A stretch of 64,000 nucleotides of DNA from Bacillus safensis FO-36b (GTDB taxonomy: Bacteria; Bacillota; Bacilli; Bacillales; Bacillaceae): the NCBI RefSeq assembly GCF_000691165.1, contig NZ_ASJD01000003.1, positions 434,001 through 498,000 of the forward strand, read 5' to 3'. This document shows, piece after piece, positions 16,008-26,700 of this stretch. Both the position numbers and the translations under genes were made by a program. The notes below the pieces were generated by a model. The model made no database searches, had not been told where the DNA came from, and worked only from the letters and a program-made list of their open reading frames with translations. Positions within the stretch are counted from its first letter, which is position 1, and every line of letters starts with the position of its first letter.

Positions 16008-17675
16008 TTGAAAAAGAAAAATACAGAGAACGTAAGAATTATTGCACTCGGAGGCGTTGGAGAAATCGGAAAAAACCTATATGTCATTGAGATTGATTCG
16101 GACATATATGTAGTAGATGCAGGTTTAATGCATCCAGAAAATGAAATGCTGGGCATTGACGTCGTCATTCCTGATATCTCTTATTTAACAGAGCGTGCTG
16201 ATCGGGTGAAAGCAATTTTTCTTACCCACGGACATGATGAAGCAATCGGAGGCGTATTCCATTGCTTGAGCAAATTGTCTGTACCAGTCTACGGAACGAA
16301 GCTGACCCTTGCGTTACTTCGAGAAAAATTAAAGCAGTATGGCTTCAATCAAAAAGCTGATTTGCGTGAGGTACATGCAAAATCAGTTATTACTTTTGAA
16401 ACAACAAAAGTATCGTTCTTTAGAACGAATCACAGCATTCCTGATTCAGTTGGGATCAGCTTCAAAACCTCTCTTGGTTCAATCGTATGCACAGGTGATT
16501 TTAAATTTGATCAAACCCCAGCGCTTAACCAAGCCTGTGACATCGGAGAGATTGCGAAAATTGGAAACAACGGCGTTTTAGCACTACTTTCAGACAGTGC
16601 AAATGCGGAAAAACCAGGCTATACACCTTCTGAGGCGCTCGTCCAAGACGAAATCTCAAATGCGATGTACAATGCTGAAAATCGTGTGATTGTTGCTGTG
16701 TCTTCATCTAATATTAACCGCGTGCAGCAAATCATTAATGCAACAAATCAAAATGGCCGTAAGCTTGCCGTTGCAGGGAAAAATATGATGACAACCCTTC
16801 AGCTGGCGATCAAGCTGGGTTATGTTACAGCAGACGAAGAATTATTTGTACCCGTTCAAGAAGTGAAGAAAATGGCGAAAAACGACGTGGTCATCCTGAC
16901 CGCTGGAAGCCACGGAGAGCCGCTTGCTGCTTTAACAAAAATGGCGAAGCAAAATCACAAACAGCTTCATATTGAAAAAGATGATACAGTTGTGATTGCA
17001 TCTACACCTCTTCCTGGACAAGAACTCACATACTCTAAAACAGTGGATTTCCTTACAAGGAGCGGAGCACAAGTCATTTTTGCGCAAAAACGTGTACATG
17101 TATCTGGACATGGGTGCCAAGAAGAGTTAAAGCTGATGCTGAACTTACTAAAACCGAAGTATTTAATTCCGGTGAATGGCGAATATCGTATGCAAAAAGC
17201 ACATTCTCGTATTGCTGAAGAAGTAGGTATGAAACGAAGTGACATTTTCTTGATTGATAAAGGAGATGTTGTTGAGTTTAGAGGACAGAACGTCAAAATC
17301 GGTGAAAAAGTTCACCAAGGAAACATTTTGATCGATGGTCTTGGCGTTGGTGATATCGGAAACATCGTGTTACGCGATAGACGTCTATTGTCTCAAGACG
17401 GTATCTTGATTGTTGTCATTACGCTCGATAAACAAAAGAAACAATTAATTTCTGGACCTGAAATCATCACAAGAGGATTTGTCTATGTAAGAGAATCCGA
17501 AGAGCTGATTGTGAAAGCAACAGAAATGGTCAAAGAGATTGTCAAAGAGCAAACGGAAAACTCAATTGTTGAATGGTCAACATTGAAACAATCCATGCGC
17601 GATGTGCTAAATCAATTCCTATATGAAAAAACAAAACGTAAGCCGATGATCATTCCAATTATTATGGAAGTGTGA
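16008..17675 (+). CDS. rnjB: Ribonuclease J2
   Basis: A 555-residue metallo-beta-lactamase/beta-CASP RNase, the same length as B. subtilis RNase J2, which works as partner of RNase J1 in 5'-to-3' exonucleolytic and endonucleolytic mRNA turnover. The start is TTG 16008 after CTAGGAGGA. The zinc motif reads HGHDEAIGG, where active RNase J1 has HGHEDHIGG, so the metal site is degenerate, as is typical of J2. The beta-CASP motifs HVSGHG and the C-terminal domain are intact. It is a single-gene transcription unit with its own promoter and terminator. Confidence 0.95.
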   Translation: MKKKNTENVRIIALGGVGEIGKNLYVIEIDSDIYVVDAGLMHPENEMLGIDVVIPDISYLTERADRVKAIFLTHGHDEAIGGVFHCLSKLSVPVYGTKLTLALLREKLKQYGFNQKADLREVHAKSVITFETTKVSFFRTNHSIPDSVGISFKTSLGSIVCTGDFKFDQTPALNQACDIGEIAKIGNNGVLALLSDSANAEKPGYTPSEALVQDEISNAMYNAENRVIVAVSSSNINRVQQIINATNQNGRKLAVAGKNMMTTLQLAIKLGYVTADEELFVPVQEVKKMAKNDVVILTAGSHGEPLAALTKMAKQNHKQLHIEKDDTVVIASTPLPGQELTYSKTVDFLTRSGAQVIFAQKRVHVSGHGCQEELKLMLNLLKPKYLIPVNGEYRMQKAHSRIAEEVGMKRSDIFLIDKGDVVEFRGQNVKIGEKVHQGNILIDGLGVGDIGNIVLRDRRLLSQDGILIVVITLDKQKKQLISGPEIITRGFVYVRESEELIVKATEMVKEIVKEQTENSIVEWSTLKQSMRDVLNQFLYEKTKRKPMIIPIIMEV

Positions 17676-17679
17676 TGAT

Positions 17680-17713
17680 AAAGCCCAAGGAGCATAAGCT
17701 CTTTGGGCTTTTT
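17680..17713 (+). terminator. Terminator of rnjB
   Basis: AAAGCCCAAGGAGC pairs with GCTCTTTGGGCTTT around ATAA, followed by a T-run. Confidence 0.9.
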
Positions 17714-17794
17714 AGATGTGGCATGAGGAATGCGGATGGAATATGCCCTATTTGTTCATAATAGGAGAAGAGTTTGAGGAAAGGATGGAGACAA

Positions 17795-18523
17795 ATGGAC
17801 GAAAAGAATGAACAGCAGCCTGAGCGAAAGCCAGAAGAAAAAGACAGCATTATGAGCAAAATACAGCAGCTTGGTGAAACAGCCGTTCCGCAGCTGCCAC
17901 AAGATACAAATATCCATTGCCTCACCATTATTGGACAAATTGAAGGCCACATGCAGCTTCCACCGCAAAATAAAACAACCAAATACGAACATGTCATTCC
18001 ACAAATCGTAGCTGTTGAACAAAACCCGAAAATAGAAGGTCTTCTGATCATCTTAAATACAGTAGGAGGAGATGTTGAAGCGGGACTCGCGATTGCAGAA
18101 ATGCTTGCTTCTTTATCGAAACCAACTGTCTCGATTGTGCTTGGCGGCGGCCACTCGATAGGTGTCCCGATTGCTGTATCATGTGACTATTCGTATATTG
18201 CAGAAACAGCCACAATGACCATTCATCCTGTGCGATTAACAGGTCTTGTGATTGGCGTTCCGCAAACCTTTGAATACTTAGATAAAATGCAGGAAAGAGT
18301 CATTAACTTTGTTACAAGCCACTCCAACATTACAGAAGAGAAGTTTAAAGAGCTCATGTTCTCAAAAGGCAATTTGACGAGAGACATCGGAACAAATGTC
18401 GTTGGTCATGAGGCAGCAGAATACGGACTCATGAATGAAGTGGGCGGCGTAGGACAAGCGATTAAAAAGTTGAACGAACTTATCGGAGACAGGGCATCTC
18501 AAAACGAGGGGCTGATCCAATGA
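17795..18523 (+). CDS. tepA: Clp-like protease TepA
   Basis: A 242-residue ClpP/crotonase-fold protein matching B. subtilis TepA, a cytosolic Clp-like serine protease linked to protein export and degradation of small acid-soluble spore proteins at germination. The core [20 protein letters not shown] (about residues 83-102) forms the oxyanion strand; the candidate nucleophile is Ser in [10 protein letters not shown], followed by TIHPVRLTG with the candidate His. The start ATG 17795 has AAAGGATGGAG upstream; an in-frame codon at 17774 lacks a site. Its last bases overlap ylzJ (ATGA). Confidence 0.92.
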   Translation: MDEKNEQQPERKPEEKDSIMSKIQQLGETAVPQLPQDTNIHCLTIIGQIEGHMQLPPQNKTTKYEHVIPQIVAVEQNPKIEGLLIILNTVGGDVEAGLAIAEMLASLSKPTVSIVLGGGHSIGVPIAVSCDYSYIAETATMTIHPVRLTGLVIGVPQTFEYLDKMQERVINFVTSHSNITEEKFKELMFSKGNLTRDIGTNVVGHEAAEYGLMNEVGGVGQAIKKLNELIGDRASQNEGLIQ

Positions 18524-18756
18524 TTTTATATACGCCTATGCCATATGAAGCCATTTACGCTGAGGAACAGGGAGAACGCAAGCTCCAGCAGGTAAACATT
18601 CAAGGTGTGCCAGTGATGGTTGAAATGAAAGAAGATGAAGCAGAAATCGTTCAAGTCATGAGCACCAATCCAATGGATTTTCTCAATCAAGAGCTTGCAC
18701 CAGGCAAGCGATTGAAGTTACATTTAGGCACCAATCAAACCGACTCATATGAATGA
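18520..18756 (+). CDS. ylzJ: YlzJ-like small protein
   Basis: A 78-residue acidic protein with no membrane segment, in the position and of the size of B. subtilis YlzJ (MILYTPMP start; LMSTDP-like segment here as [12 protein letters not shown]). Its function is unknown. It overlaps the tepA stop by 4 nt and is translationally coupled with it. A consensus TATAAT (18765-18770) follows immediately after its stop. Confidence 0.85.
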   Translation: MILYTPMPYEAIYAEEQGERKLQQVNIQGVPVMVEMKEDEAEIVQVMSTNPMDFLNQELAPGKRLKLHLGTNQTDSYE

Positions 18757-18793
18757 TTCTATGCTATAATAAAGGGAAAACTTACAACAAGAT

Positions 18794-18820
18794 GCAGCCA
18801 AAACCAGGCTGCTTTCTTTC
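18794..18820 (+). terminator. Weak terminator or leader hairpin before spoIIIE
   Basis: GCAGCC (18794-18799) and GGCTGC (18807-18812) form a 6-bp stem with loop AAAACCA, followed by TTTCTTTCT. It lies between the TATAAT at 18765 and the spoIIIE start, so it either ends tepA-ylzJ transcripts or lies in the spoIIIE leader. Confidence 0.5.
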
Positions 18821-18866
18821 TGATCTTTCGGTAGGTTATATTTTCTTTCGTAGTAAGGTGATGAGT

Positions 18867-21242
18867 ATGGCTAAAAAGAGAAAACGGAAAACGAGAAAAA
18901 AACAAAATAAACAGCTAAAACTGAAATATGAATTAAATGGGTTAGTCTGTATTGCCATAGCGATCATTGCCATTTTACAGCTGGGCGTTGTTGGACAAAC
19001 CTTTGTACATCTATTCCGATTTTTTGCAGGTGAATGGTTCATTCTCTGCCTTATCGGATTATTTCTTTTTGGTGTGACGATTTTCTGGAAAAAACAAATC
19101 CCAGATATTTTAACAAGAAGAAAAGCAGGTCTCTACTGCATCATTGCGAGTATCTTGCTTTTGTCACATGTGAAGCTCTTTCAGCATCTTTCATCTGCTG
19201 GTGTCATTGGCTCTCAAAGTGTGATTAGAAATACATTTGAGCTCTTCTTGATGGATATGAAAGGTGAAACAGGATCGCCTGATTTAGGGGGCGGCATGAT
19301 CGGAGCCGTATTGTTTGCTGCTTCTTATTTCTTATTTGCACAAGCAGGCTCGCAAATCATGGCGATTGTTCTGATGCTGATTGGAATTGTCCTGATTACA
19401 AACCGATCCCTTCAGGAAATGGTGAAAAAAGTGACGATTCCTCTATCACAATTTATGGTGAAGCAGTGGAAAGCGTTTGTTGAAGATATGAAAGGAATCA
19501 GGCAGGCGAAAAAGAGCGCGTCCTCTCAGAAAACAGGTGAAAAGAAAAAACGTTCACGCATTCAAGAAGAAGAAGACGAGGATGATCTGATCTTGATCGA
19601 AGAGGAAACGCCGTCTTCTGATAATAGCCAGCCGATTATTTCAAGCTTTGCAGATAGAGATGACATTCTCACCCCGACGGTTCAAAAAAAGCAGGCGGCA
19701 AAAGAGACAGCGCCTCTTCAGGACTCTGTGCAAAGTGCACCAGTTCAATCAGATACAGTCGATGAACCAAAAGAGGCACCGCCGATGACATTTACAGAAC
19801 TTGAAAACAAAGATTACGAATTGCCGTCACTTGATATTTTGGCAGAGCCCCAGCATTCAGGTCAGCAAACAGATAAGAAAAATATTTATGAAAATGCCAG
19901 AAAGCTTGAAAAAACATTTCAAAGCTTTGGTGTGAAAGCAAAAGTCACACAGGTTCATTTAGGTCCAGCTGTGACCAAATATGAAGTATATCCAGATGTC
20001 GGCGTGAAGGTCAGCAAAATCGTCAATCTAAGTGATGATTTAGCCCTCGCGCTCGCAGCAAAGGATATTCGAATTGAGGCTCCGATTCCTGGTAAATCAG
20101 CCATAGGCATCGAAGTTCCGAATGCAGAAATTGCTATGGTTTCATTAAAAGAGGTATTAGAATCGAAGCAAAATGACCGTCCAAATGCTAAGCTCCTCAT
20201 TGGACTCGGCCGTAATATCTCGGGTGAAGCTGTGCTTGCTGAAATGAACAAAATGCCGCATTTGCTTGTAGCAGGTTCGACTGGAAGCGGAAAAAGTGTG
20301 TGTATCAATGGTATTATCACAAGCATTCTCATGAGAGCGAAGCCTCATGAAGTGAAAATGATGATGATTGATCCGAAAATGGTTGAATTAAATGTGTATA
20401 ACGGTATTCCGCACCTTTTGGCTCCTGTCGTAACTGACCCTAAGAAAGCCTCGCAGGCACTGAAAAAAGTAGTCAGCGAAATGGAACGCCGCTATGAATT
20501 GTTTTCGCATACGGGGACAAGAAATATTGAAGGATATAATGATTACATTAAACGGATGAATCAAACAGAAGATGCTAAACAGCCAGAGCTTCCTTATATT
20601 GTTGTCATTGTAGACGAGCTTGCAGATTTAATGATGGTCGCTTCCTCTGATGTGGAGGATTCCATTACAAGGCTTTCTCAAATGGCACGTGCTGCGGGAA
20701 TTCATTTGATTATCGCCACACAAAGACCTTCTGTCGATGTCATTACAGGTGTCATTAAGGCCAACATCCCGTCCCGCATTGCCTTTAGCGTATCCTCACA
20801 AACAGATTCAAGGACGATCCTTGATATGGGAGGCGCAGAAAAGCTGCTGGGCAGAGGGGACATGCTGTTTTTACCTGTTGGTGCAAACAAGCCGGTTCGT
20901 GTGCAAGGCGCCTTTTTATCAGATGAAGAAGTGGAGCATGTTGTGGATCACGTGATCACACAGCAAAAAGCTCAATACCAAGAGGAAATGATTCCGAGCG
21001 AAGAAACGCAGGATCAGCTTGCGGCTGTGGAAGATGATCTGTATGATGAAGCAGTTGAATTGATTATCGGCATGCAGACGGCTTCTGTTTCTATGCTGCA
21101 AAGAAGATTCCGCATCGGTTATACCCGGGCGGCACGTCTCATTGACGCAATGGAAGAGCGGGGCGTGGTAGGTCCATATGAAGGAAGTAAACCGAGAGAA
21201 GTTCTTCTCTCAAAAGAACAATATGACGAGCTCTCTTCATAA
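18867..21242 (+). CDS. spoIIIE: DNA translocase SpoIIIE/FtsK
   Basis: A 791-residue membrane-anchored hexameric motor that pumps the chromosome into the forespore and clears DNA from septa. The basic start [12 protein letters not shown] is followed by four membrane segments within residues 20-170, an acidic/Gln-rich linker to about 330, and the RecA-like motor with Walker A GSTGSGKS (about 470), Walker [11 protein letters not shown] and a C-terminal gamma winged helix ([31 protein letters not shown] region) that reads SRS sequences. Start ATG 18867 is set by similarity and AAGGTGAT upstream; the open frame back to 18753 runs through ylzJ's end and the hairpin and is unlikely to be coding. Confidence 0.95.
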   Translation: MAKKRKRKTRKKQNKQLKLKYELNGLVCIAIAIIAILQLGVVGQTFVHLFRFFAGEWFILCLIGLFLFGVTIFWKKQIPDILTRRKAGLYCIIASILLLSHVKLFQHLSSAGVIGSQSVIRNTFELFLMDMKGETGSPDLGGGMIGAVLFAASYFLFAQAGSQIMAIVLMLIGIVLITNRSLQEMVKKVTIPLSQFMVKQWKAFVEDMKGIRQAKKSASSQKTGEKKKRSRIQEEEDEDDLILIEEETPSSDNSQPIISSFADRDDILTPTVQKKQAAKETAPLQDSVQSAPVQSDTVDEPKEAPPMTFTELENKDYELPSLDILAEPQHSGQQTDKKNIYENARKLEKTFQSFGVKAKVTQVHLGPAVTKYEVYPDVGVKVSKIVNLSDDLALALAAKDIRIEAPIPGKSAIGIEVPNAEIAMVSLKEVLESKQNDRPNAKLLIGLGRNISGEAVLAEMNKMPHLLVAGSTGSGKSVCINGIITSILMRAKPHEVKMMMIDPKMVELNVYNGIPHLLAPVVTDPKKASQALKKVVSEMERRYELFSHTGTRNIEGYNDYIKRMNQTEDAKQPELPYIVVIVDELADLMMVASSDVEDSITRLSQMARAAGIHLIIATQRPSVDVITGVIKANIPSRIAFSVSSQTDSRTILDMGGAEKLLGRGDMLFLPVGANKPVRVQGAFLSDEEVEHVVDHVITQQKAQYQEEMIPSEETQDQLAAVEDDLYDEAVELIIGMQTASVSMLQRRFRIGYTRAARLIDAMEERGVVGPYEGSKPREVLLSKEQYDELSS

Positions 21243-21256
21243 TTGAAGAGAGCTTT
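21229..21256 (+). terminator. Terminator hairpin of spoIIIE
   Basis: AGCTCTCTTCA (21229-21239) pairs with TGAAGAGAGCT (21244-21254) around the TAA stop; the T tail is short (TTTCC), so efficiency may be moderate. Confidence 0.7.
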
Positions 21257-21405
21257 CCTGAAAAATAGTAAACGATAGTATGATTATGTTAACTGGATGT
21301 CAGACTATTTATTTATTTGCAAAAACATGATATAGTTATGTTCAACTTATCTCGGAATAGAGATTTCTCATCTTATCATTTGTATTGATTAGACGGAGGG
21401 AAAAC

Positions 21406-22131
21406 ATGTCGACCAAAACAGACAATCGCCATTTATATTTGAAAGTGATTGACCGTATTAAAGAAGATATTCAAACAGGTGTATATGCCGAAAAAGAAAA
21501 GCTGCCTTCTGAGTTTGAGCTCTCAAAACTTTTAGGTGTGAGCAGAGCGACACTGCGTGAGGCCCTTCGTATATTAGAAGAAGAGAAGTATTTAATTAGA
21601 AGGCATGGGGTAGGGACTTTCGTCAATTCAAGACCACTTTTTTCGACAGGCATAGAACAGCTGACAAGCGTCACGAAAATGATTGAGCAGGTCAATATGA
21701 CGCCTGGCACCATCTTTTTATCCTCGCAAGAAGGGGAGCCAACAGAGAATGATGTCATTCGTTTTCAGTGTGATAAATCTGATGGGATTTTTTCAATGGA
21801 ACGCGTTCGAACGGCAGATGGGCAGCCAGTTGTTTATTGTTTAGATAAAATTCCGGTCAAACATCTTCCCGCTTCTTTTACACATGAAGAAGAGTCTCTT
21901 TTTGAGCTGTTTGGAAGAGAACCGCACAGCGGGATTAAATATGCAGTTGCTGACATTGAACCAATTGGCTACCACGATCAGGTCTCACCGATTCTAGATT
22001 GTGACCCTGAAACGGCGTTATTATTACTGAAACAAATGCACTATGATCAGGATGATCAGCCGGTCTTATACTCCCTCAATTATTTTCGAGCGGATAAATT
22101 CAGCTTTCATGTCATACGCAAACGATTTTAA
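21406..22131 (+). CDS. ymfC: GntR/HutC-family transcription regulator
   Basis: A 241-residue regulator with an N-terminal winged helix ([40 protein letters not shown], residues about 18-57) and a C-terminal UTRA-type effector domain of the HutC subgroup. It corresponds to B. subtilis YmfC by position and size. The start ATG 21406 follows GACGGAGGG. The effector is unknown. It precedes the MFS exporter gene ymfD but is separated from it by a terminator and a promoter, so it may regulate that gene rather than being co-transcribed. Confidence 0.88.
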   Translation: MSTKTDNRHLYLKVIDRIKEDIQTGVYAEKEKLPSEFELSKLLGVSRATLREALRILEEEKYLIRRHGVGTFVNSRPLFSTGIEQLTSVTKMIEQVNMTPGTIFLSSQEGEPTENDVIRFQCDKSDGIFSMERVRTADGQPVVYCLDKIPVKHLPASFTHEEESLFELFGREPHSGIKYAVADIEPIGYHDQVSPILDCDPETALLLLKQMHYDQDDQPVLYSLNYFRADKFSFHVIRKRF

Positions 22132-22132
22132 C

Positions 22133-22165
22133 AAGCAGTCGCTTCCATAGGCGTCTGCTTTTTGT
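22133..22165 (+). terminator. Terminator of ymfC
   Basis: AAGCAG-T-CGC pairs with GCG-T-CTGCTT (one T-T mismatch) with a TTTTTG tail. Confidence 0.75.
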
Positions 22166-22191
22166 TTGCCCATACATAATACTCGTCAAAC

Positions 22192-22219
22192 TTGCCACAC
22201 TAATACGTAACAGTATATA
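22192..22219 (+). promoter_or_regulatory. Candidate promoter of ymfD
   Basis: TTGCCA at 22192-22197 and TATATA at 22214-22219, spacer 16 nt, immediately before the ymfD ribosome site. Confidence 0.45.
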
Positions 22220-22230
22220 GAATTGGGTGA

Positions 22231-23463
22231 ATGATGTTGGGCGAGAAAACAGTCAGTAAAAAGAATATCATTGCATTATCATCAGTCCCTCTAATCATGA
22301 CACTAGGGAACTCGATGTTAATACCAGTATTGCCAGAGATAGAAAAGAAACTCTCGATTACTTCCTTTCAAGTCTCTCTCATTATTACGGTATATTCGGT
22401 TGTAGCCATCTTATGTATTCCAATCGCCGGTTACTTATCAGACCGGATTGGGCGGAAAAAGGTACTGCTGCCGTGTCTTTTAATCGCCGGACTTGGAGGA
22501 GCTGTGGCAGCAGTCGCCTCAACGATCATGAAAGAACCTTATATGTGGATTCTGTTTGGAAGGGTCCTTCAAGGTATTGGTTCAGCTGGAGCCGCACCTG
22601 TCGTTATGCCGTTTATTGGAGATTTGTTTCATGATGATGAAGAGGTCAGTGCAGGACTTGGCGCCATTGAAACCTCTAATACAGCAGGTAAGGTACTAAG
22701 CCCTATTATTGGGGCACTTCTTGCTTCATGGTTTTGGTTTGTGCCGTTTTGGTTCATCCCGTTCTTTTCGATCATCAGCTTTCTCATGGTACTGTTCATG
22801 GTAGAGTCGGCGAAAAAAGAGGAGGACCCGCCTACATTTAAAGAATTTTTAAAATCAACAAAGACCATTTTTAAGCATGAGGGACGCTGGCTTTATGCCA
22901 TTTTTGCTATTGGCGGTTTTATTATGTTTCTTCTTTTTGGTGTGCTTTTTTACCTATCCGATAACCTAGAGGCGGCTTATCAAATAAAGGGCGTCAAGAA
23001 AGGGCTCTTGCTGAGTATTCCGCTCCTTTTTCTATCAATCAGTTCCTACATTGCTGGAAAAACGATTGGAAAAGAAAAAGGAAAAATGAGAATCTTTTTA
23101 ATTGTAGGGATGGCTTTGTTATCACTTTCTTATATTTTTTTATGGTGGAATCACAGCTTTTACGTATTGTTTATCTGTTTAAGCATTGGCGGAGTGGGCA
23201 TCGGTATTGTGCTGCCTGCACTTGATGCGCTGATTACAGAAGGAATTGAAAAAGAGCAGTGCGGTACCATTACGTCATTTTATAGCAGTATGCGTTTTAT
23301 CGGTGTTGCTTTAGGACCTCCGATTTTTGCCTATCTAATGGATAAAGGGGACTCCATTGTTTTTATTCTCTCGACCATTTGCAGTCTCATCTCACTATTT
23401 TTGGTCCTCTTTTTCATCCAGCCAGATGAAGAGGATGAGAGTGAACAATTAAAAACGGTTTAA
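22231..23463 (+). CDS. ymfD: MFS efflux transporter
   Basis: A 410-residue, 12-helix major facilitator protein. The hallmark loop between helices 2 and 3 is GYLSDRIGRKKVLL (about residues 69-82), and the long cytoplasmic central loop (EDPPTFKEFLKSTKTIFKHEGRW) follows helix 6. It matches B. subtilis YmfD, whose locus was linked to bacillibactin export; whether this homologue exports the siderophore or drugs cannot be told. It starts ATGATG after TTGGGTGA; the first ATG is used. It ends at a strong terminator. Confidence 0.88.
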   Translation: MMLGEKTVSKKNIIALSSVPLIMTLGNSMLIPVLPEIEKKLSITSFQVSLIITVYSVVAILCIPIAGYLSDRIGRKKVLLPCLLIAGLGGAVAAVASTIMKEPYMWILFGRVLQGIGSAGAAPVVMPFIGDLFHDDEEVSAGLGAIETSNTAGKVLSPIIGALLASWFWFVPFWFIPFFSIISFLMVLFMVESAKKEEDPPTFKEFLKSTKTIFKHEGRWLYAIFAIGGFIMFLLFGVLFYLSDNLEAAYQIKGVKKGLLLSIPLLFLSISSYIAGKTIGKEKGKMRIFLIVGMALLSLSYIFLWWNHSFYVLFICLSIGGVGIGIVLPALDALITEGIEKEQCGTITSFYSSMRFIGVALGPPIFAYLMDKGDSIVFILSTICSLISLFLVLFFIQPDEEDESEQLKTV

Positions 23464-23468
23464 ATATA

Positions 23469-23503
23469 GAAAAAAGATGGTATTTTGCCATCTTTTTTCT
23501 TTT
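23469..23503 (+). terminator. Terminator of ymfD
   Basis: AAAAAAGATGG pairs with CCATCTTTTTT around TATTTTG; both arms are A/T-flanked, so it could also stop minus-strand transcription. Confidence 0.9.
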
Positions 23504-23510
23504 TTATAAA

Positions 23511-23549
23511 TTGACATGTAAAATTTTGATAGTTAAACTAATGTATAGT
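23511..23549 (+). promoter_or_regulatory. Promoter with MarR-type operator before the first MMPL gene
   Basis: A consensus -35 TTGACA (23511-23516) is spaced 17 nt from TAAACT (23534-23539), which lies inside the palindrome TAGTT-A-AACTA (23530-23540). The same element occurs before the marR gene at 29709-29743, so the MarR protein probably represses both units. Confidence 0.6.
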
Positions 23550-23578
23550 AATATCTTTTAAATTATCCCAAATTGGAG

Positions 23579-23767
23579 GTGTTCAAAAACATTCATTTTC
23601 TGTCTTTCTTTAGGCAGAAATTGAGCTCGCGTGCTGATGATGGAGATATGCTTCTTCAACACGAAAGGACAATTGAATAGGTCATCCTGCCATTTGAAGG
23701 AGACGCAGTCAGCACTTCAGACACGCTCAAATACAGCAAATTGATTGAAGAAGTAGAAGGAGCTTGA
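23579..23767 (+). pseudogene. Possible relic reading frame with one amber codon
   Basis: Between the operator and the first MMPL gene a frame of 62 codons begins with GTG at 23579 beside AATTGGAGG and is interrupted only by TAG at 23678-23680, ending with TGA at 23765-23767. The two halves read as ordinary protein (for example MLLQHERTIE before the amber and TSDTLKYSKLIEEVEGA after it). The second MMPL unit has a marR gene at the equivalent place. Similarity to that MarR is not evident, so this may be a decayed unrelated gene or chance. Confidence 0.25.
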
Positions 23768-23774
23768 AGCAGCT

Positions 23775-26700
23775 ATGTTGCAAATAATTAAAGCAAGATG
23801 GATTGTATTAGTGGTGTGGATGATAACAGCTGTGATTCTGTTTATTACTGCGCCCGATTTAGAGGAATTAACAAGAGAAAAAGGGCAATTAAAGGTTCCG
23901 GAGGGGACACCAACAGCTGAGGCACTTCACCTATTGGATAAGCTGTCAGATAAGAACGGGAAGAAAGATACAGGTGTGCTTGTATTCTCCGAACAACATC
24001 TGTTCCCTGCGAAAGAGCAGGAATTAAAAAAGGCTTTAGCTGCACTCATGTCAAATGCCCCAGAACTCCACATTGACGGAATTACTTCGTATTTTCATGT
24101 AGATCCGGACATTCAAAAACAACTTTTATCAAAGGATAAAAGTACACTTCTTGTTCCATTCAAATTCGACCACTACGAAACAAAAGCTGTGAAGATTAAA
24201 GAACAAATTGAGGAAGTTTTAAAGCACTATCATGTCTCATATGAAATAACGGGTCAAAAGTTTGTGGATTCAGATGTCATTCAAAGCTCTCAACAAGGTC
24301 TGAAGAAAACCGAACTTATCACGATGATTTTTATTTTCTTTATTTTAATTATTGTTTTCAGATCGATATTGGCACCTGTTGTTCCGCTCATTACGATAGG
24401 CATTTCTTACGCTGTCAGCCGGTGTATTGTGGCTTTTCTCGTAGAATATACACAATTTCCTCTATCTAATTTTACTCAGATTTTTATGGTAGCCATTATG
24501 TTCGGTATCGGAACGGATTATTGCATCCTGCTGTTAAGCCGTTTTAAAGAGGAGATCGGTCAAGGCCGTGATGTCAAAGAGTCGATTATCGTCACGTATC
24601 AATGTGCAGGGAAAACGGTATTTTTCAGCGGCTTAGCCGTGTTAGTCGGCTTCTCAAGTATTGGATTTGCTAAATTCCAATTGTATCAATCAGCCGTTAG
24701 TGTTGCCGTTGGAGTAGGCATTCTGCTGATTGCCCTTGTCACCATCGTTCCCTTTTTTATGTCTGTTTTCGGAAAATCTCTATTCTGGCCATCTAAAAGA
24801 GAAAACATTCGGCACCCGCAAAGTAAAATGTGGGAATGGGCTGGGCGTTTTTCATTTAAAAGGCCGCTGATCAGCTTAGGGTTAGTCGCTCTTATTACGG
24901 TACCTCCTATTCTGATGTACGACGGGACCCTATCTTATAACAGTTTAAATGAAATTGGGAATAAATATGAGTCGGTGTCTGCATTTAATACGATATCAGA
25001 GCAATTTGGCTTTGGTGAAGCGCTGCCGCTGAATGTGCTTGTCGAAAATGATGATAAGCTAGATAATCAAGAAAAGATTGTCATGATTGAAAAACTGACT
25101 CGTAAATTAAATGACATTGACGAAGTCAAAACAGTCCGCAGTGTCACGCGTCCTGTTGGGGACGGGCTGAGCCAGCTTTATGTCACCTCTCAAGCGAAAG
25201 AGCTGGGAGGAGAACTTGGCAAAGGCCATGAAGGAATCGGGAAAATTTCAGATGGCTTGACCGAAACAAATCTCGCTCTTCTCAAACAAAAACCAAAAAT
25301 TGAAGAATCCGCTCAAGGCATTGACCAGCTGATTGATGGAACAAAAGCAATCAAAAGCGGTGTCGGAGAAGTCAGGGAATCCCTAATCTCTTTAGAAGAT
25401 GGGGTGAGACGCAGTAAGGAAGGCGTCGGCACCATTCGAAGTAAAATCAAAAAAGCGAAAAAAGAATTAGAGCAAGAATATCGCAGCAGCGAAACGATGA
25501 TTCAAGAGCTAGAGCGTGTGGTGAATACACTTGAACGCCATGCGAAATCGAATCAGCAGCTGATGACAACCATTAAGAAAGTAAAAGCATCCTATGAAAA
25601 TCTATCATTTGAAGCACTAGAAAATCGTCTTCCAGAAGTAAAAGACATGGATGAATATAAAGAAATCAAGAAGGTATTCAAAGAAACAAAAGGAATGCTT
25701 GATCAAGCAGGGGATCAAATGAGTGTATATGAAGAGGAAGCCGCTCATTTTAAGCAAAAGATCAAACAGGCAGATCAAGTGCTTCAAACCTTATCAAGCA
25801 AGCAAAAAGAAGTAAAACGCCAAGTGCAAGCGCTCATGGACGGGCTTGATCAAATTTATGACGGCCTTGACCAAACAAATGAGGGCCAAAAACAATTGAT
25901 TAAAGAAATGCCTAAAATCGAAGATGGTGCAGATCAGCTGACAGAAGGCCAAAAAGCCATCAAAAAAGGATTTAGCCAGCTTTCATCGAAACTTACGTTA
26001 TTAACAGATGGATTAGATGAAAGTATTGAAGGGCTTGAGCAGGTCAAAAGCGGCTTCACCGAGGCTGACGGCTACTTAAAGCAGCTTCAGCAAGCGCCAG
26101 ATGAAGAAGTAACGGGCTGGTTTATTCCAGAAGAAGTGCTGAAACGCCAAGAATTTAAGCAAATCTTTCATACGTATATGTCTCCAGATCGTAAATTAAC
26201 GACTTTTGAAGTCATCTTAAATGTGAATCCATACAGCAATGAAGCGATGAAAGGTGTCGCGAAAATTGAGGAAACCCTTGATCAATATTTACCTGTAAGT
26301 GGACTCAAAAATGCCAAATACGGGGTATCTGGTATCTCAAGCTTAAATGTGGACTTAAAAGAAACGTCTGACGGTGACTTTATTCGAACTGTTATCTTCA
26401 TGTTAATTGGTATTTTTATTATTTTAATTATTTTATTACGGTCAATCGTCATGCCGATATACTTAACACTTTCACTGATTTTAACGTATTTTACATCAAT
26501 CGGTTTAACAGAATGGATCTTTAAAACATTTTTTGGCTACGATGGTGTCAGCTGGGCTGTCCCATTTTTCAGCTTTGTCATTCTTGTGACGCTCGGGATC
26601 GATTATTCCATCTTCCTCATGGATCGTTTTAATGAATGGAAGGGAGAGCATGTACAAGCATCGATGATATCAGCGATGAGAAATATGGGTTCTGTCATTA

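Noticed and set aside
18753..18866. N-terminal extension of SpoIIIE
   Set aside because: Runs through a hairpin and promoter-like sequence, has no similarity to SpoIIIE, and a good ribosome site precedes ATG 18867.
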